Below are positions 44,541 to 53,258 of a DNA stretch of 64,000 nt, one piece after another. The position numbers were made by a program, and so were the translations under genes. The notes under the pieces were generated by a model. It saw only the letters and a list, made by a program, of their open reading frames with translations, was not told where the DNA came from and did no database searches. The number at the start of each line of letters is the position of its first letter. Positions within the stretch are counted from its first letter, which is position 1. This DNA is from DATJUF01 sp035524095 (GTDB lineage: Bacteria > Desulfobacterota > Binatia > Binatales > Binataceae): positions 8,144 to 72,143 of the forward strand of contig DATKPK010000189.1 in NCBI GenBank assembly GCA_035524095.1, given 5' to 3'.

Positions 44541-45557
44541 ATGAAGGCGATTGCCAAAACACGGCCCGAGCTGGGTATCGAGATTGTTGATGTTCCTGTG
44601 CCCAAACCGGGTACGGGTGAATTACTGGTAAAAGTCGCTGCATGCGGAATCTGTGGCTCCGATCTGCATATCTATTTGTGGGAACTAGGTGCCGAACGCG
44701 CGGTCGCGCGGATGCCCTCCGTGATCGGGCATGAGCCGGCGGGCGAAGTGGTTGAAGTAGGCGCGGGTGTCAAGGATTTCAAGGTTGGCGATCATGTCGC
44801 GCTCGATCCGTTTGGACCATGCGGACAATGCTCATCGTGCCTCGCAGGTCGTTTTAACTTTTGCGCGAGTCCGGGACGTCTCGGCGGTGCGTTCGCCGAA
44901 TATGCAATCGCGCCGGTGCAGAATTCGTGGAAAGTGCCGAAGACGATGGACCTCGAAGTGGCTGCACTGCTCGAACCCTTCGCGACGGGACTGCATGCGG
45001 TCGAAGAATCATCGCTGAAGGCTGGCGACAGTGCCGTTATCGAAGGACCGGGACCGATAGGCTTATGCACCGCGATCGCCGCTCGGCAGGCCGGCTTGAC
45101 GGATATCATCGTAACGGGTTTGGCGGCGGACCATGAGCGGCTCGCGCTCGCACGGAGTATGGGTTTCAAGACGGTATGCGCATCGGATCGCGACTGGATC
45201 GATCAGGTGCGCTCGATATTGCCGGACGGCGCCGATACGGTTTTCGATGCGGCCGGCTTCCTCGATTCGGTACGTCATTTAGTGAAACGCGGTGGTGAAG
45301 TCGTCGAGCTTGGATGGCCGGCCCGCGATATACCGAATACGGAAATGCGGTCGCTGTTTTTCCACGGCGTGAGAATTATCCCGTCGCGGGTGCGCGTGCC
45401 CGAGACCTGGCGCCGGGCGATTGCGATGGCGGCCGCGGACGCAATCGACTTAATGCCAATGGTGACGCATCGCTTTGATCTTGATCATGGAATCGAGGCG
45501 TTCGAGCTTCTGCGTAACAAGCAGGGTGTGAAGGCTCTGATTATGCCGCAACTCTGA
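44541..45557 (+). CDS. Zinc-dependent medium-chain alcohol/polyol dehydrogenase
   Basis: The 338-residue protein has catalytic zinc ligands in CGICGSD (C38) and GHE (H64, E65). The structural zinc cysteines are 94, 97, 100 and 108 (CGQCSSCLAGRFNFC), and the nucleotide motif is GPGPIGL in the Rossmann half. It is nearest to the threonine/sorbitol dehydrogenase branch. The ATG has GGGGGAGG several bases upstream. It precedes an amidohydrolase and an acyl-CoA dehydrogenase on the same strand, each with its own ribosome site and gaps of about 100 and 57 bases, so a small catabolic operon is plausible. Confidence 0.92.
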   Translation: MKAIAKTRPELGIEIVDVPVPKPGTGELLVKVAACGICGSDLHIYLWELGAERAVARMPSVIGHEPAGEVVEVGAGVKDFKVGDHVALDPFGPCGQCSSCLAGRFNFCASPGRLGGAFAEYAIAPVQNSWKVPKTMDLEVAALLEPFATGLHAVEESSLKAGDSAVIEGPGPIGLCTAIAARQAGLTDIIVTGLAADHERLALARSMGFKTVCASDRDWIDQVRSILPDGADTVFDAAGFLDSVRHLVKRGGEVVELGWPARDIPNTEMRSLFFHGVRIIPSRVRVPETWRRAIAMAAADAIDLMPMVTHRFDLDHGIEAFELLRNKQGVKALIMPQL

Positions 45558-45657
45558 TTCGGCCCAGGAAATAGACGCGACCGTACAGAAGTAATCTATA
45601 ATTGAGGAGCGCCGCCATAGGCGGCTTTCATAAATTTATTCGTGAGGTGAAAGCGCG

Positions 45658-46776
45658 ATGCGCAACGGATTTAAAATCGTCGATACCGATTGCCATATGA
45701 TGGAGCCGGAGTGGCTATGGGAGCGCTATATCGAAGACAGCTTCAAGGCGCAGGCGCCCAAGGTCGGACGAGCACCTGAATCGAACCGCCGAACGTTCCT
45801 CGTCGAGGGTGAATCGTTCGTGCGGGAGAAGGGCAAGTATCCGATGGCGGCGCCAGCGTTTTTCCGCGCGGTAGCGAAAGCAATGGAACGCTTCAATCGT
45901 GCGAAGGAATCCGGCTACAGTGCGCAGAGCCGCCTGCAAGACATGGACGAATTAGGCGTCGATGTCCAGGTTCTCTATCCCACTGTCGCGGGGCAAATGC
46001 TTGGGCGCCAGTTCCGCGACGAGAAGCTGCTAGCAGCCTGCTGCCGAGCTTATAACGATTGGGCGGCGGATTATACGTCGGCGGCGCCGGATCGCCTGAA
46101 ATGGGCCGGTATCCTCCCGATGCAGAGCGTCGAAGAGGCGGTCAAAGAAGCCCAGCGGGCGGCGACCAAAGGATGTGTCAGTTACTACATGAGGCCGAAT
46201 CCTGTGAGTGGCCGCACGTTGTGGCATGACGACTACCTGCCGCTGTGGAACGAGATAGAGCTTCTGGGCAAGCCTATCTCGACGCATGACTCGGCGTCAT
46301 CGTCGGTGCCGTCATTCGGCGATCGTATGGATACTCACGTCAGTGGGCACATATTGTCGCACCCGTTTGAGGCGATGGCGGCGATGGCGGGCCTGATCTG
46401 GTACGGCATCTTCGAGAAATTCCCCGACCTCAAAGTCGTACACGTCGAGGCCGACGGTGGCTGGGTACCCTACTGGTTGCAGCGGATGGAGCAACATTGG
46501 GATTTCAGTGGCAACTCGGAGCATGAGTACCTGACCAAACGTCCTACTGAGTATTTCAAACACAACATTTGTGTGGCCTTCCGTGGCGACGAACCGACAA
46601 TGAAGGCAGCGGTCGACCTGGTGGGTGATAACAACTTCACCTGGGATACTGATTATCCGCATCCGGATGGGACCTTCCCCTGGGGTATCGAGGCGATGAT
46701 CAAGCAGCCGATCGCAGATGAGGCGAAGCGCAAGATTTTCTACGATAACGCAGCGCGCATGTTTAATTTGAATTGA
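45658..46776 (+). CDS. Amidohydrolase-2 family protein
   Basis: The 372-residue protein belongs to the amidohydrolase 2 (PF04909) group. A DxH metal site is at the N-terminus (DTDCHMMEPEW), LDELGVD-type segment MDELGVDVQVLYPT follows, and WDTDYPHPDGTFPW is near the C-terminus. This group contains decarboxylases and hydrolases acting on aromatic or dicarboxylic compounds (ACMSD-like) with a single metal. GAGGTG precedes the ATG. The gene lies between an alcohol dehydrogenase and an acyl-CoA dehydrogenase, consistent with a ring- or chain-degradation role. The substrate is not identifiable. Confidence 0.9.
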   Translation: MRNGFKIVDTDCHMMEPEWLWERYIEDSFKAQAPKVGRAPESNRRTFLVEGESFVREKGKYPMAAPAFFRAVAKAMERFNRAKESGYSAQSRLQDMDELGVDVQVLYPTVAGQMLGRQFRDEKLLAACCRAYNDWAADYTSAAPDRLKWAGILPMQSVEEAVKEAQRAATKGCVSYYMRPNPVSGRTLWHDDYLPLWNEIELLGKPISTHDSASSSVPSFGDRMDTHVSGHILSHPFEAMAAMAGLIWYGIFEKFPDLKVVHVEADGGWVPYWLQRMEQHWDFSGNSEHEYLTKRPTEYFKHNICVAFRGDEPTMKAAVDLVGDNNFTWDTDYPHPDGTFPWGIEAMIKQPIADEAKRKIFYDNAARMFNLN

Positions 46777-46832
46777 GGGCGAAATCGGCGGCAGAGCTGA
46801 CGGTCTGAGCACGCGGCCGGTGAGGCTTAAAC

Positions 46833-48026
46833 ATGGATTTCGAATTTACGCCTGAGCAGGAGGCCTTTCGCGCGGAAGTTCGCGCGTGGCTGGCTGCGAA
46901 TCTGCCGCCGGAGTTGTGTATCGACGATCCGATGGATGAGCGGATCGCGCCCAATCGCGAAGTCTTTGAAAAGCGCCGCGAGTGGCAGCATAAGCTGGCC
47001 GACGCGGGATGGGTCGGGCTGTCGTGGCCGAAGGAATATGGCGGGCGCGAGTCGAGTTTGATGGAACAGGTCATCTTCGACGAGGAATATTTCAGGGGGC
47101 GCGCACCGATCCTACCTGGATATTCGGGTGTCGGACTGCTGGGGCCGACCCTGATGCAATGGGGAACGCTCGAGCAAAAGCACAAATATCTGCCGCGAAT
47201 CCTGCCGGCCGCTGATGTCTGGTGCCAAGGCTATTCGGAGCCGGGCGCGGGGTCGGATCTGGCGAGCTTGCAGACACACGCGGAATTGAAGGGCGACTAT
47301 TTCGTTATTAACGGGCAGAAGGTCTGGACCTCGGGCGCGCAATACGCCGATCGGATGTTCTTGCTGGCGCGAACTGATCCCGATGCACCGAAGCATCGAG
47401 GTATCAGCTATCTGATTATTGACGACATGAAATCGCCGGGGGTCGAGGTGCGGCCGCTGGTTGTGATGAATGGGCATCACCACTTCAACGAAGTCTTTTT
47501 CGACAACGTCCAGATTCCGAAGGAGAATATCGTTGGGCCGCTGAACGAAGGTTGGAAAGTCACGATGACGACGCTGGCCTTCGAACGCGGGATGGCCGGC
47601 GGCGGTAGTCATTCCGCGCAAGTTCGGCGGCTCGCGGAAATTGCTCGAGACATCAAGATTGATGGGCGCCCGGCGTGGGATCATGAATGGGTTCGGCAGG
47701 AACTGGCCAATTTTACGATCGAATGCGAGGCAGCAAAGTACACGAGACTGCGTTCATTGACGCGCCGCTTGAAGGGTTTGCCGCCCGGTCCGGAAGGGTC
47801 GACCCTGAAGCTGGTCGGTTCCGAATTAGGCGTGCGGATCGCCCGTTTCGTCAGTGAATTGCTTGGACCGTATGCGATCCTAAACGAGTCGGCCGAGGCT
47901 GTGCCAGACGCGCCGCGATGGTCGAATCGGCTCCTGAGTTCACGCCAATACACGATCGCGGGCGGCACCAGCGAGATTCAGCGTAATATTCTAGGCGAGC
48001 GGCAACTCGGGTTGCCAAAAGGCTAG
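46833..48026 (+). CDS. Acyl-CoA dehydrogenase
   Basis: The 397-residue protein shows the acyl-CoA dehydrogenase pattern: DFEFTPEQEAFRAEVRAWL, GYSEPGAGSDLASLQT, VINGQKVWTSGAQYADRMFL and the C-terminal IAGGTSEIQRNILGERQLGL. It oxidises an acyl-CoA at C2-C3 and passes electrons to ETF. GTGAGG precedes the ATG. It is the last gene of the alcohol dehydrogenase-amidohydrolase run. Chain-length or substrate preference is not evident. A second, hydroxylase-like member is at 35766-36962. Confidence 0.94.
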   Translation: MDFEFTPEQEAFRAEVRAWLAANLPPELCIDDPMDERIAPNREVFEKRREWQHKLADAGWVGLSWPKEYGGRESSLMEQVIFDEEYFRGRAPILPGYSGVGLLGPTLMQWGTLEQKHKYLPRILPAADVWCQGYSEPGAGSDLASLQTHAELKGDYFVINGQKVWTSGAQYADRMFLLARTDPDAPKHRGISYLIIDDMKSPGVEVRPLVVMNGHHHFNEVFFDNVQIPKENIVGPLNEGWKVTMTTLAFERGMAGGGSHSAQVRRLAEIARDIKIDGRPAWDHEWVRQELANFTIECEAAKYTRLRSLTRRLKGLPPGPEGSTLKLVGSELGVRIARFVSELLGPYAILNESAEAVPDAPRWSNRLLSSRQYTIAGGTSEIQRNILGERQLGLPKG

Positions 48027-48157
48027 CCAGAGATCTGTAGAATGGCTGACTCCTAAAGGCTCACTTATGGCCTTATAGTGACTATTCGATGCAGCGAAGT
48101 GTAGCCATCGGAAACAACAAGATTGCGAAAAGATCGTCCGCGACGCGATTCGATAGG

Positions 48158-49207
48158 CTACGGATCCGAGACCGGAGGGTCGCTGCTGCGCTCAAGATTC
48201 TTCCATGGCTGCGACTTTGCCTGTGAAATCAGTGGCTCGGCATCGGGCGATGCGGGGCGAACGGTGATCTCGCCCACCATGTTATCTAATTCATGCGAGG
48301 CACAGAAATAGCGGTAGCGGCCTGGAACCGTGAAAGTATGCCGGTAAGTTCCGCCAGGCATGATACCGCCGGAACTGAAGGAATCAACACCGCTGGGTAT
48401 CAAAGAGTCGTCTGGTCTCGCTGCGCGCTTGGCGTCGTCGACGACGGAATGGCTGACTTGCCCGTTGTTGTGCCACTCGACCGTCTGACCAGCGGTAATC
48501 ACAATACTGTCGGGCTGGTACATCGGCATATCATCGTTCATTTGGATGACTTTGACCGATCCTGAAGCCGGTTGAGTTATCGCGTTAGGTGGTTTGAGGA
48601 GGGTCTGCACTGAGATTGCCGCGATCTGGGCCTGTGTGGCGCTATCAGGTTCAGGAGTCCTCGGTGGTTGAGGCTTTGCTTCGGCAATCAGCGATCCGCC
48701 TGGCCCCGCGGGCAGCACGATAACCTGCCCGACCATGCCGTCCAATTCGTGAGACATGCAGAAATAGCGATAGCGGCCCGGAACAGTAAAAGTATGTTTA
48801 AAGCTAGCGCCGGGCATCACATTCCCTGAATTGAAGGTCGGGACGCCAGCGGGAATGAGCGCATCGCCCGGATTCGCCGCACGCTTGGCATCATCGACGA
48901 CGGAATGGCTGACTTGGCCGTTGTTGTGCCACTCGACCGTCTGACCAGCCGTGATCACAATACTACTCGGCTGATATTCGGGATCTTCGTCGTTCATTTG
49001 GACGATTTTTGCCGGCTCGGCATCCGGCGATGACATCGAGCCGGGAGAGGCTATAGATGCCTGCCGCCCTTCAGCCGTGGCTTGCGCGGATGCCGTCTTG
49101 GCCAGCGGCAACAGGATCAGCAGAGCCGGGATGGCGCAGATAAGATGCGCTGCCCATCTCGTCGAAACCCCGGGTCCCCGTGCGGAGTTGATCGCGAGCG
49201 TGAACAC
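48158..49207 (-). CDS. Secreted tandem cupredoxin (two type-1 copper domains)
   Basis: A signal peptide (about 18-42, ending KTASAQ) is followed by two plastocyanin-like domains of about 100 residues, each with a complete type-1 copper set: H101, C150, H153, M158 and H253, C302, H305, M310. The copies share long identical stretches (for example VITAGQTVEWHNNGQVSHSV), so they arose by recent internal duplication. They should carry electrons in the periplasm, perhaps to an oxidase. A two-domain periplasmic cupredoxin with both sites intact is unusual for a stand-alone electron carrier. Family assignment is strong; partners are unknown. Confidence 0.9.
   Translation of the reverse strand: MFTLAINSARGPGVSTRWAAHLICAIPALLILLPLAKTASAQATAEGRQASIASPGSMSSPDAEPAKIVQMNDEDPEYQPSSIVITAGQTVEWHNNGQVSHSVVDDAKRAANPGDALIPAGVPTFNSGNVMPGASFKHTFTVPGRYRYFCMSHELDGMVGQVIVLPAGPGGSLIAEAKPQPPRTPEPDSATQAQIAAISVQTLLKPPNAITQPASGSVKVIQMNDDMPMYQPDSIVITAGQTVEWHNNGQVSHSVVDDAKRAARPDDSLIPSGVDSFSSGGIMPGGTYRHTFTVPGRYRYFCASHELDNMVGEITVRPASPDAEPLISQAKSQPWKNLERSSDPPVSDP
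48426..48508. repeat. Internal direct repeat, copy A (cupredoxin gene)
   Basis: An 83-base block in the second-domain copper region that matches 48882-48964 with five substitutions and no gap, marking the recent domain duplication. Confidence 0.85.
48882..48964. repeat. Internal direct repeat, copy B (cupredoxin gene)
   Basis: Counterpart of 48426-48508 within the first cupredoxin domain. Confidence 0.85.
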
Positions 49208-49299
49208 TTCTGTCCCTAATATGCAAAATAAGCGCCTTCACCGCAATCGCTAAACCAGGCAGGTTTAACATCGGTAGTGATACGTTGAGAGCGGCGTAA

Positions 49300-49328
49300 G
49301 CGAAACGGCTCGCGAAAGGCCGTTTCGC
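49300..49328 (-). terminator. Hairpin downstream of gatB, possible terminator
   Basis: GCGAAACGGC pairs with GGCCGTTTCGC over 10 bp, 24 bases after the gatB stop in the minus direction. The following bases are CTTACGCC, not a T tract, so it may be a processing or stability element instead. Confidence 0.4.
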
Positions 49329-49351
49329 GCCAGACTAGTGTTCGAAGGCGG

Positions 49352-50794
49352 TCAGCCGGCCAGCTTCGCGCGCAGGATTTCGTTAACCAGCTTGGGGTTG
49401 CCTTTACCGCCCATCGCCTTCATCACTTGACCGACGAAGAAGCCAAAGAGCTTGTCGCGGCCGCCACGGTATTCGGCGACTTTAGCTGATTCCGAGGCGA
49501 GCACTTTATCGATAGTGGCGCCGATCGCGGCTTCGTCTGAGACCTGCGCGAGGCCGAGTTCGGCGATAGTGGCGGCGGCGCCTTTGCCCGATTTATGCAT
49601 TGCGCCGAAAGCGGTCTTGGCGGCGTTAAGGCTAATGGCAGCGGTTTCGACAGACTTCAGTAGGGTGCCGGTTTCCTCAGGGGATACGGTGAATTCGGTA
49701 ATCGGTTTGCCGCTTTCGTTGACCAGGCGCAGCACCTCAGTCATTACCCAGTTAGCGGCAGCTCTGCGGTTGCTTAGTCCGGCTGCGAGCGTTCGCTCGA
49801 AATAAACAGCTAAATCTTTGTCCTCAGTCAGGACGTGAGCCTCATACTCATTCAGCCCGAAGTCGCGGAGATAATGTGTGCGCTTGGTACTCGCCAATTC
49901 AGGCATTGAGGCTTTGATCGCTTCGATCAGGTCGGGCGGAATGCGAAGCGGCGGAAGATCAGGCTCCGGGAAATAGCGATAGTCGTTAGCGAATTCCTTG
50001 GAACGCATCGGCCGCGTGATTTCTTTCACCGGGTCCCACAAATGAGTCTCTTGCGGCACACGCCCACCCGATTCAATTACGTCGATCTGGCGTTTGACCT
50101 CGTAGTCAATTGCCTTTTCGACGAAACGAAAGGAATTGAGATTTTTGATTTCAGTCTTGGTGCCGTATGTCGTTGAGCCTTTCGGCCGAACCGAGACGTT
50201 AACGTCGCAGCGCAAGCCACCCTCGGCCATCTTGGCGTCCGAGGCTTCGACATAACGAAGTGTCGAATGGAGTTCGCGCAGGTAGGCAACGGCTTCTTCG
50301 GCCGAGCGGATGTCAGGTTCGCTGACAATCTCGACGAGCGGCACGCCGGAGCGATTGAAGTCGACGAGGCTAGCACCCTCGACATGGATATTCTTGCCGG
50401 CGTCTTCTTCCATATGGATGCGCACCAGCCGGACACGCCGAGGCGAGCCATCTTCGCCCGGCGGTAGATCGATATAGCCACCTTTACACAGTGGCAATTC
50501 GTATTGACTAATCTGGTATGCCTTCGGCAGATCGGGATAGAAGTAACTCTTGCGATCGAAAATAGAATAAGGTGCGATTTCGCAATGCGCCGCTATACCC
50601 ATCCGAATAGCCAATTCCACTGCGTGACGATTGAGGACGGGTAGCACACCCGGCATCGCCATACAGACCGGGCACACATTTTCATTGGGTCCCGCACCAA
50701 AAGCTGTGGAGCATCCACAGAAGAGCTTCGACTTGGTGAGCAGATGAGTATGGACTTCGAGTCCGATTACCGCTTCGTATGATTCAGCAGACAT
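49352..50794 (-). CDS. gatB: Aspartyl/glutamyl-tRNA amidotransferase subunit B
   Basis: The 480-residue protein has the GatB signatures EAVIGLEVHTHLLTKSKLFC, the metal cysteines around GCSTAFGAGPNENVCPVC, DRKSYFYPDLPKAYQISQ and the C-terminal YqeY-like domain. GatCAB amidates Glu-tRNA-Gln and/or Asp-tRNA-Asn. The gene order gatC, gatA, gatB on the minus strand is the standard operon, with 13 bases to gatA. AGGAG precedes its ATG by ten bases. Confidence 0.97.
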   Translation of the reverse strand: MSAESYEAVIGLEVHTHLLTKSKLFCGCSTAFGAGPNENVCPVCMAMPGVLPVLNRHAVELAIRMGIAAHCEIAPYSIFDRKSYFYPDLPKAYQISQYELPLCKGGYIDLPPGEDGSPRRVRLVRIHMEEDAGKNIHVEGASLVDFNRSGVPLVEIVSEPDIRSAEEAVAYLRELHSTLRYVEASDAKMAEGGLRCDVNVSVRPKGSTTYGTKTEIKNLNSFRFVEKAIDYEVKRQIDVIESGGRVPQETHLWDPVKEITRPMRSKEFANDYRYFPEPDLPPLRIPPDLIEAIKASMPELASTKRTHYLRDFGLNEYEAHVLTEDKDLAVYFERTLAAGLSNRRAAANWVMTEVLRLVNESGKPITEFTVSPEETGTLLKSVETAAISLNAAKTAFGAMHKSGKGAAATIAELGLAQVSDEAAIGATIDKVLASESAKVAEYRGGRDKLFGFFVGQVMKAMGGKGNPKLVNEILRAKLAG

Positions 50795-50807
50795 TGCCGC
50801 TTAACTC

Positions 50808-52268
50808 CTAGAGAATCGCCGCTTGGCGGGCGACTGCACCGGTTCGCTCGTAAGCATCGCCGGCCCGCAGGATAGCCTCTTCGTCGAAGGGCTGGCCGAT
50901 TAACTGCAAGCCGATTGGCATACCCTTGGCGTCGCGGCCGCAGGGGATCGACATTCCTGGCAGACCTGCGAGATTAACTGAGATAGTCAGTATATCAGAA
51001 AGATACATCTGCAGCGGGTCGGAGAGCTTTTCCCCGAGTTTGAATGCGGTGGTTGGCGCGACTGGTGTGGCGATGATATCGCAGCTTTCAAAGGCTCGTT
51101 CGAAATCGCGCCGAATCAAGGTGCGTACTTTTTGGGCCTTCAAATAGTAAGCGTCGTAGTAGCCAGCTGAAAGTGCAAAAGTGCCGAGCATGATCCGCCG
51201 TTTGACTTCGGCGCCGAAACCGCGATCGCGCGTGCGATTATACAAATCAAGGGTGTTGTCGCTATCGACGCGCAGGCCGTAGCGCATCCCGTCGAAGCGT
51301 GCGAGATTGGCGCTAGCCTCGGCGGTGGCGATTAAGTAGTAAGCCGCAACGGCATAACTGGTATGCGGGAGCGAAACTTCGACCGTATGCGCACCAAGCG
51401 CTTTATAAGATTCGAGGGCGGCGCGGACGGCACGTTCGATATCCGGTTCCATCCCTTCGACGAAGAATTCCTTCGGCACGCCGATGCGCAGACCTTCGAC
51501 GTCGCCGGTCAGCGCAGCTTCGTAATTCGGCACAGGCTTAGCGGAACAGGTGGAATCGCGCGGATCCAGTCCTGCGAGATCCTGCAAAAGAATCGCGGTA
51601 TCGCGGACGGTTTTGCTGAACGGTCCCACTTGATCGAGCGAAGAGGCGTAGGCGATGATGCCATAGCGGCTGATGCGGCTATAGGTCGGCTTGAGACCAA
51701 CGACGCCACAATAGGACGCGGGCAGGCGAATTGAACCGCCGGTATCGGTACCGAGCGCGGCCAGGCATTCGTCGGCGGCAACGGCCGCTGCAGACCCGCC
51801 GGAAGACCCGCCGGGCACGCGCTCGACATCGTGAGGGTTATGGGTTGGGCCGTAGGCCGAGTTTTCAGTCGAAGATCCCATCGCGAACTCGTCCATGTTG
51901 GCCTTGCCGACGAACACGGCGCCGTTGGCGCGGAGCCGAGCGATAGTGGTCGCATCGAAAGGCGGAACGAAGTTGTCGAGGATGCGGGAGGCGCAGGTCG
52001 TGCGCACGTCTCTTGTCAGGTAGACATCCTTGACGGCGATCGGTATGCCGCACAATGACGGCGCGTCACCGGACGCCAGGCGCCGATCGGCCGTGGCCGC
52101 CTGCTCGTTCGCTTCACGATTACAAACCGTAATGAAGGCGTTGATTTTGGGATCGACCAAAGCGATCCGTTCGAGACAAGCGCGCGTTAGTTCTAGCGCG
52201 GAGATCTCGCGCCGACGCAACAGGTCGCGAGCCTCAGCGACAGTAAGCCGGTTCAATTCAGAGGTCAT
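50808..52268 (-). CDS. gatA: Aspartyl/glutamyl-tRNA amidotransferase subunit A
   Basis: The 486-residue protein belongs to the amidase signature family. The Ser-cisSer-Lys triad lies in PIAVKDVYLTRDVRTTC (Lys), VPGGSSGGSAAAVAADE (cis-Ser region) and DTGGSIRLPASYCG (nucleophile Ser). It hydrolyses glutamine and passes ammonia to GatB. It is between gatC and gatB, 94 bases after gatC. Its length is normal. Confidence 0.97.
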   Translation of the reverse strand: MTSELNRLTVAEARDLLRRREISALELTRACLERIALVDPKINAFITVCNREANEQAATADRRLASGDAPSLCGIPIAVKDVYLTRDVRTTCASRILDNFVPPFDATTIARLRANGAVFVGKANMDEFAMGSSTENSAYGPTHNPHDVERVPGGSSGGSAAAVAADECLAALGTDTGGSIRLPASYCGVVGLKPTYSRISRYGIIAYASSLDQVGPFSKTVRDTAILLQDLAGLDPRDSTCSAKPVPNYEAALTGDVEGLRIGVPKEFFVEGMEPDIERAVRAALESYKALGAHTVEVSLPHTSYAVAAYYLIATAEASANLARFDGMRYGLRVDSDNTLDLYNRTRDRGFGAEVKRRIMLGTFALSAGYYDAYYLKAQKVRTLIRRDFERAFESCDIIATPVAPTTAFKLGEKLSDPLQMYLSDILTISVNLAGLPGMSIPCGRDAKGMPIGLQLIGQPFDEEAILRAGDAYERTGAVARQAAIL

Positions 52269-52362
52269 TTGGATCCAGTCGTGACAGGTAGTTTTCGGTA
52301 TTCAGATCGGGAAGCCAAACGAACGGCTTATGTCGTTCAATATGAAAGCTCCATGTGCCATT

Positions 52363-52659
52363 TCATTCGATAATGCGCGGGACCTTGAAGAAATTGTTGA
52401 CCCTTGCTGGCGCGTTACGCAGCATTTCCTCGGGGGCTGGACGATTCGTCACTTCATCGTTGCGCATCGGAGTGCCAGCCTCGCCGACCTGTGTGGTGGG
52501 TTCGACATTGGCGGTGTCCAGTTCGTTCAGCTTATCGACATACGCCAATATCTCGCTCATGTTCGTTTGGAGGCTGGTTTCCTCCTCGGGCGACAATTCG
52601 ACCCGCGCAAGTCGGGCGACATGACGCACCTGTTCGATGGTTATTCTTGGTTCGGCCAT
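52363..52659 (-). CDS. gatC: Aspartyl/glutamyl-tRNA amidotransferase subunit C
   Basis: The 98-residue protein has the GatC pattern ITIEQVRHVARLARVELSPEE and YVDKLNELDTANVEPTTQ, the small subunit that stabilises GatA on GatB. It is the first gene of the gatCAB set, divergent from yraN-serS across a 155-base gap that holds both promoters. The ATG at 52659 has no strong ribosome site. Confidence 0.96.
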   Translation of the reverse strand: MAEPRITIEQVRHVARLARVELSPEEETSLQTNMSEILAYVDKLNELDTANVEPTTQVGEAGTPMRNDEVTNRPAPEEMLRNAPARVNNFFKVPRIIE

Positions 52660-52814
52660 AGGCTTAAATTAGCAATCTCGCTGCCGCATGAACCATGAAA
52701 GCGTAACATTTACAAACCTCGATGTCAGGTTGTCGCTATCAATGACGGGCGACGCGGTCGTAAGTTATGCGGCGTTGGCTTGCCGTGACTGATAGCGCTG
52801 CCTAACCTAGCGTT

Positions 52815-53258
52815 GTGAACGACGGGATAGCGATCCAAGACCGCCTGCGCGGATGGCGGGCCAACCTGCTGGATCGGGCTGATCGCTGGCTGGAGCGACT
52901 GACATGGCGGGGCGAGCGATCGGCTGGGCAGCGGGGCGAAGACAGCGCGGCGCGTCACCTCATGATGCATGGATACCGCATCGTTCAGCGCAATTTCCGG
53001 GCGCCACGCGGCGAGATTGATCTAATCGCGAAGGATGGGACGACCCTTGTGTTTATCGAGGTCAAGGCGCGCGCCAGCGATTCGAAGGGTACTCCGGCGG
53101 CGGCCGTCGACGAACGCAAACAGGAGCGGATTCGCCGCGCAGCCGAATTTTACTGCGCACGGCATCGCCTACAAGACCGCCGCGTGCGTTTCGATGTTGT
53201 AGCAATTAGCGGGATTGGCAAGTTGCGTAAGATCGAACTAATCAAGGATGCTTTTTGA
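52815..53258 (+). CDS. YraN/UPF0102-family endonuclease-like protein
   Basis: The 147-residue protein has the UPF0102 core GEDSAARHLMMHGYRIVQRN, APRGEIDLIAKDG and VFIEVKAR. The EID...EVK pattern is a restriction-endonuclease-like active site. The family is thought to act in DNA processing or competence, but the role is not settled. The N-terminal 35 residues are longer than usual. The start is GTG at 52815. The serS ATG follows its TGA immediately, so the two are co-transcribed. Confidence 0.9.
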   Translation: MNDGIAIQDRLRGWRANLLDRADRWLERLTWRGERSAGQRGEDSAARHLMMHGYRIVQRNFRAPRGEIDLIAKDGTTLVFIEVKARASDSKGTPAAAVDERKQERIRRAAEFYCARHRLQDRRVRFDVVAISGIGKLRKIELIKDAF

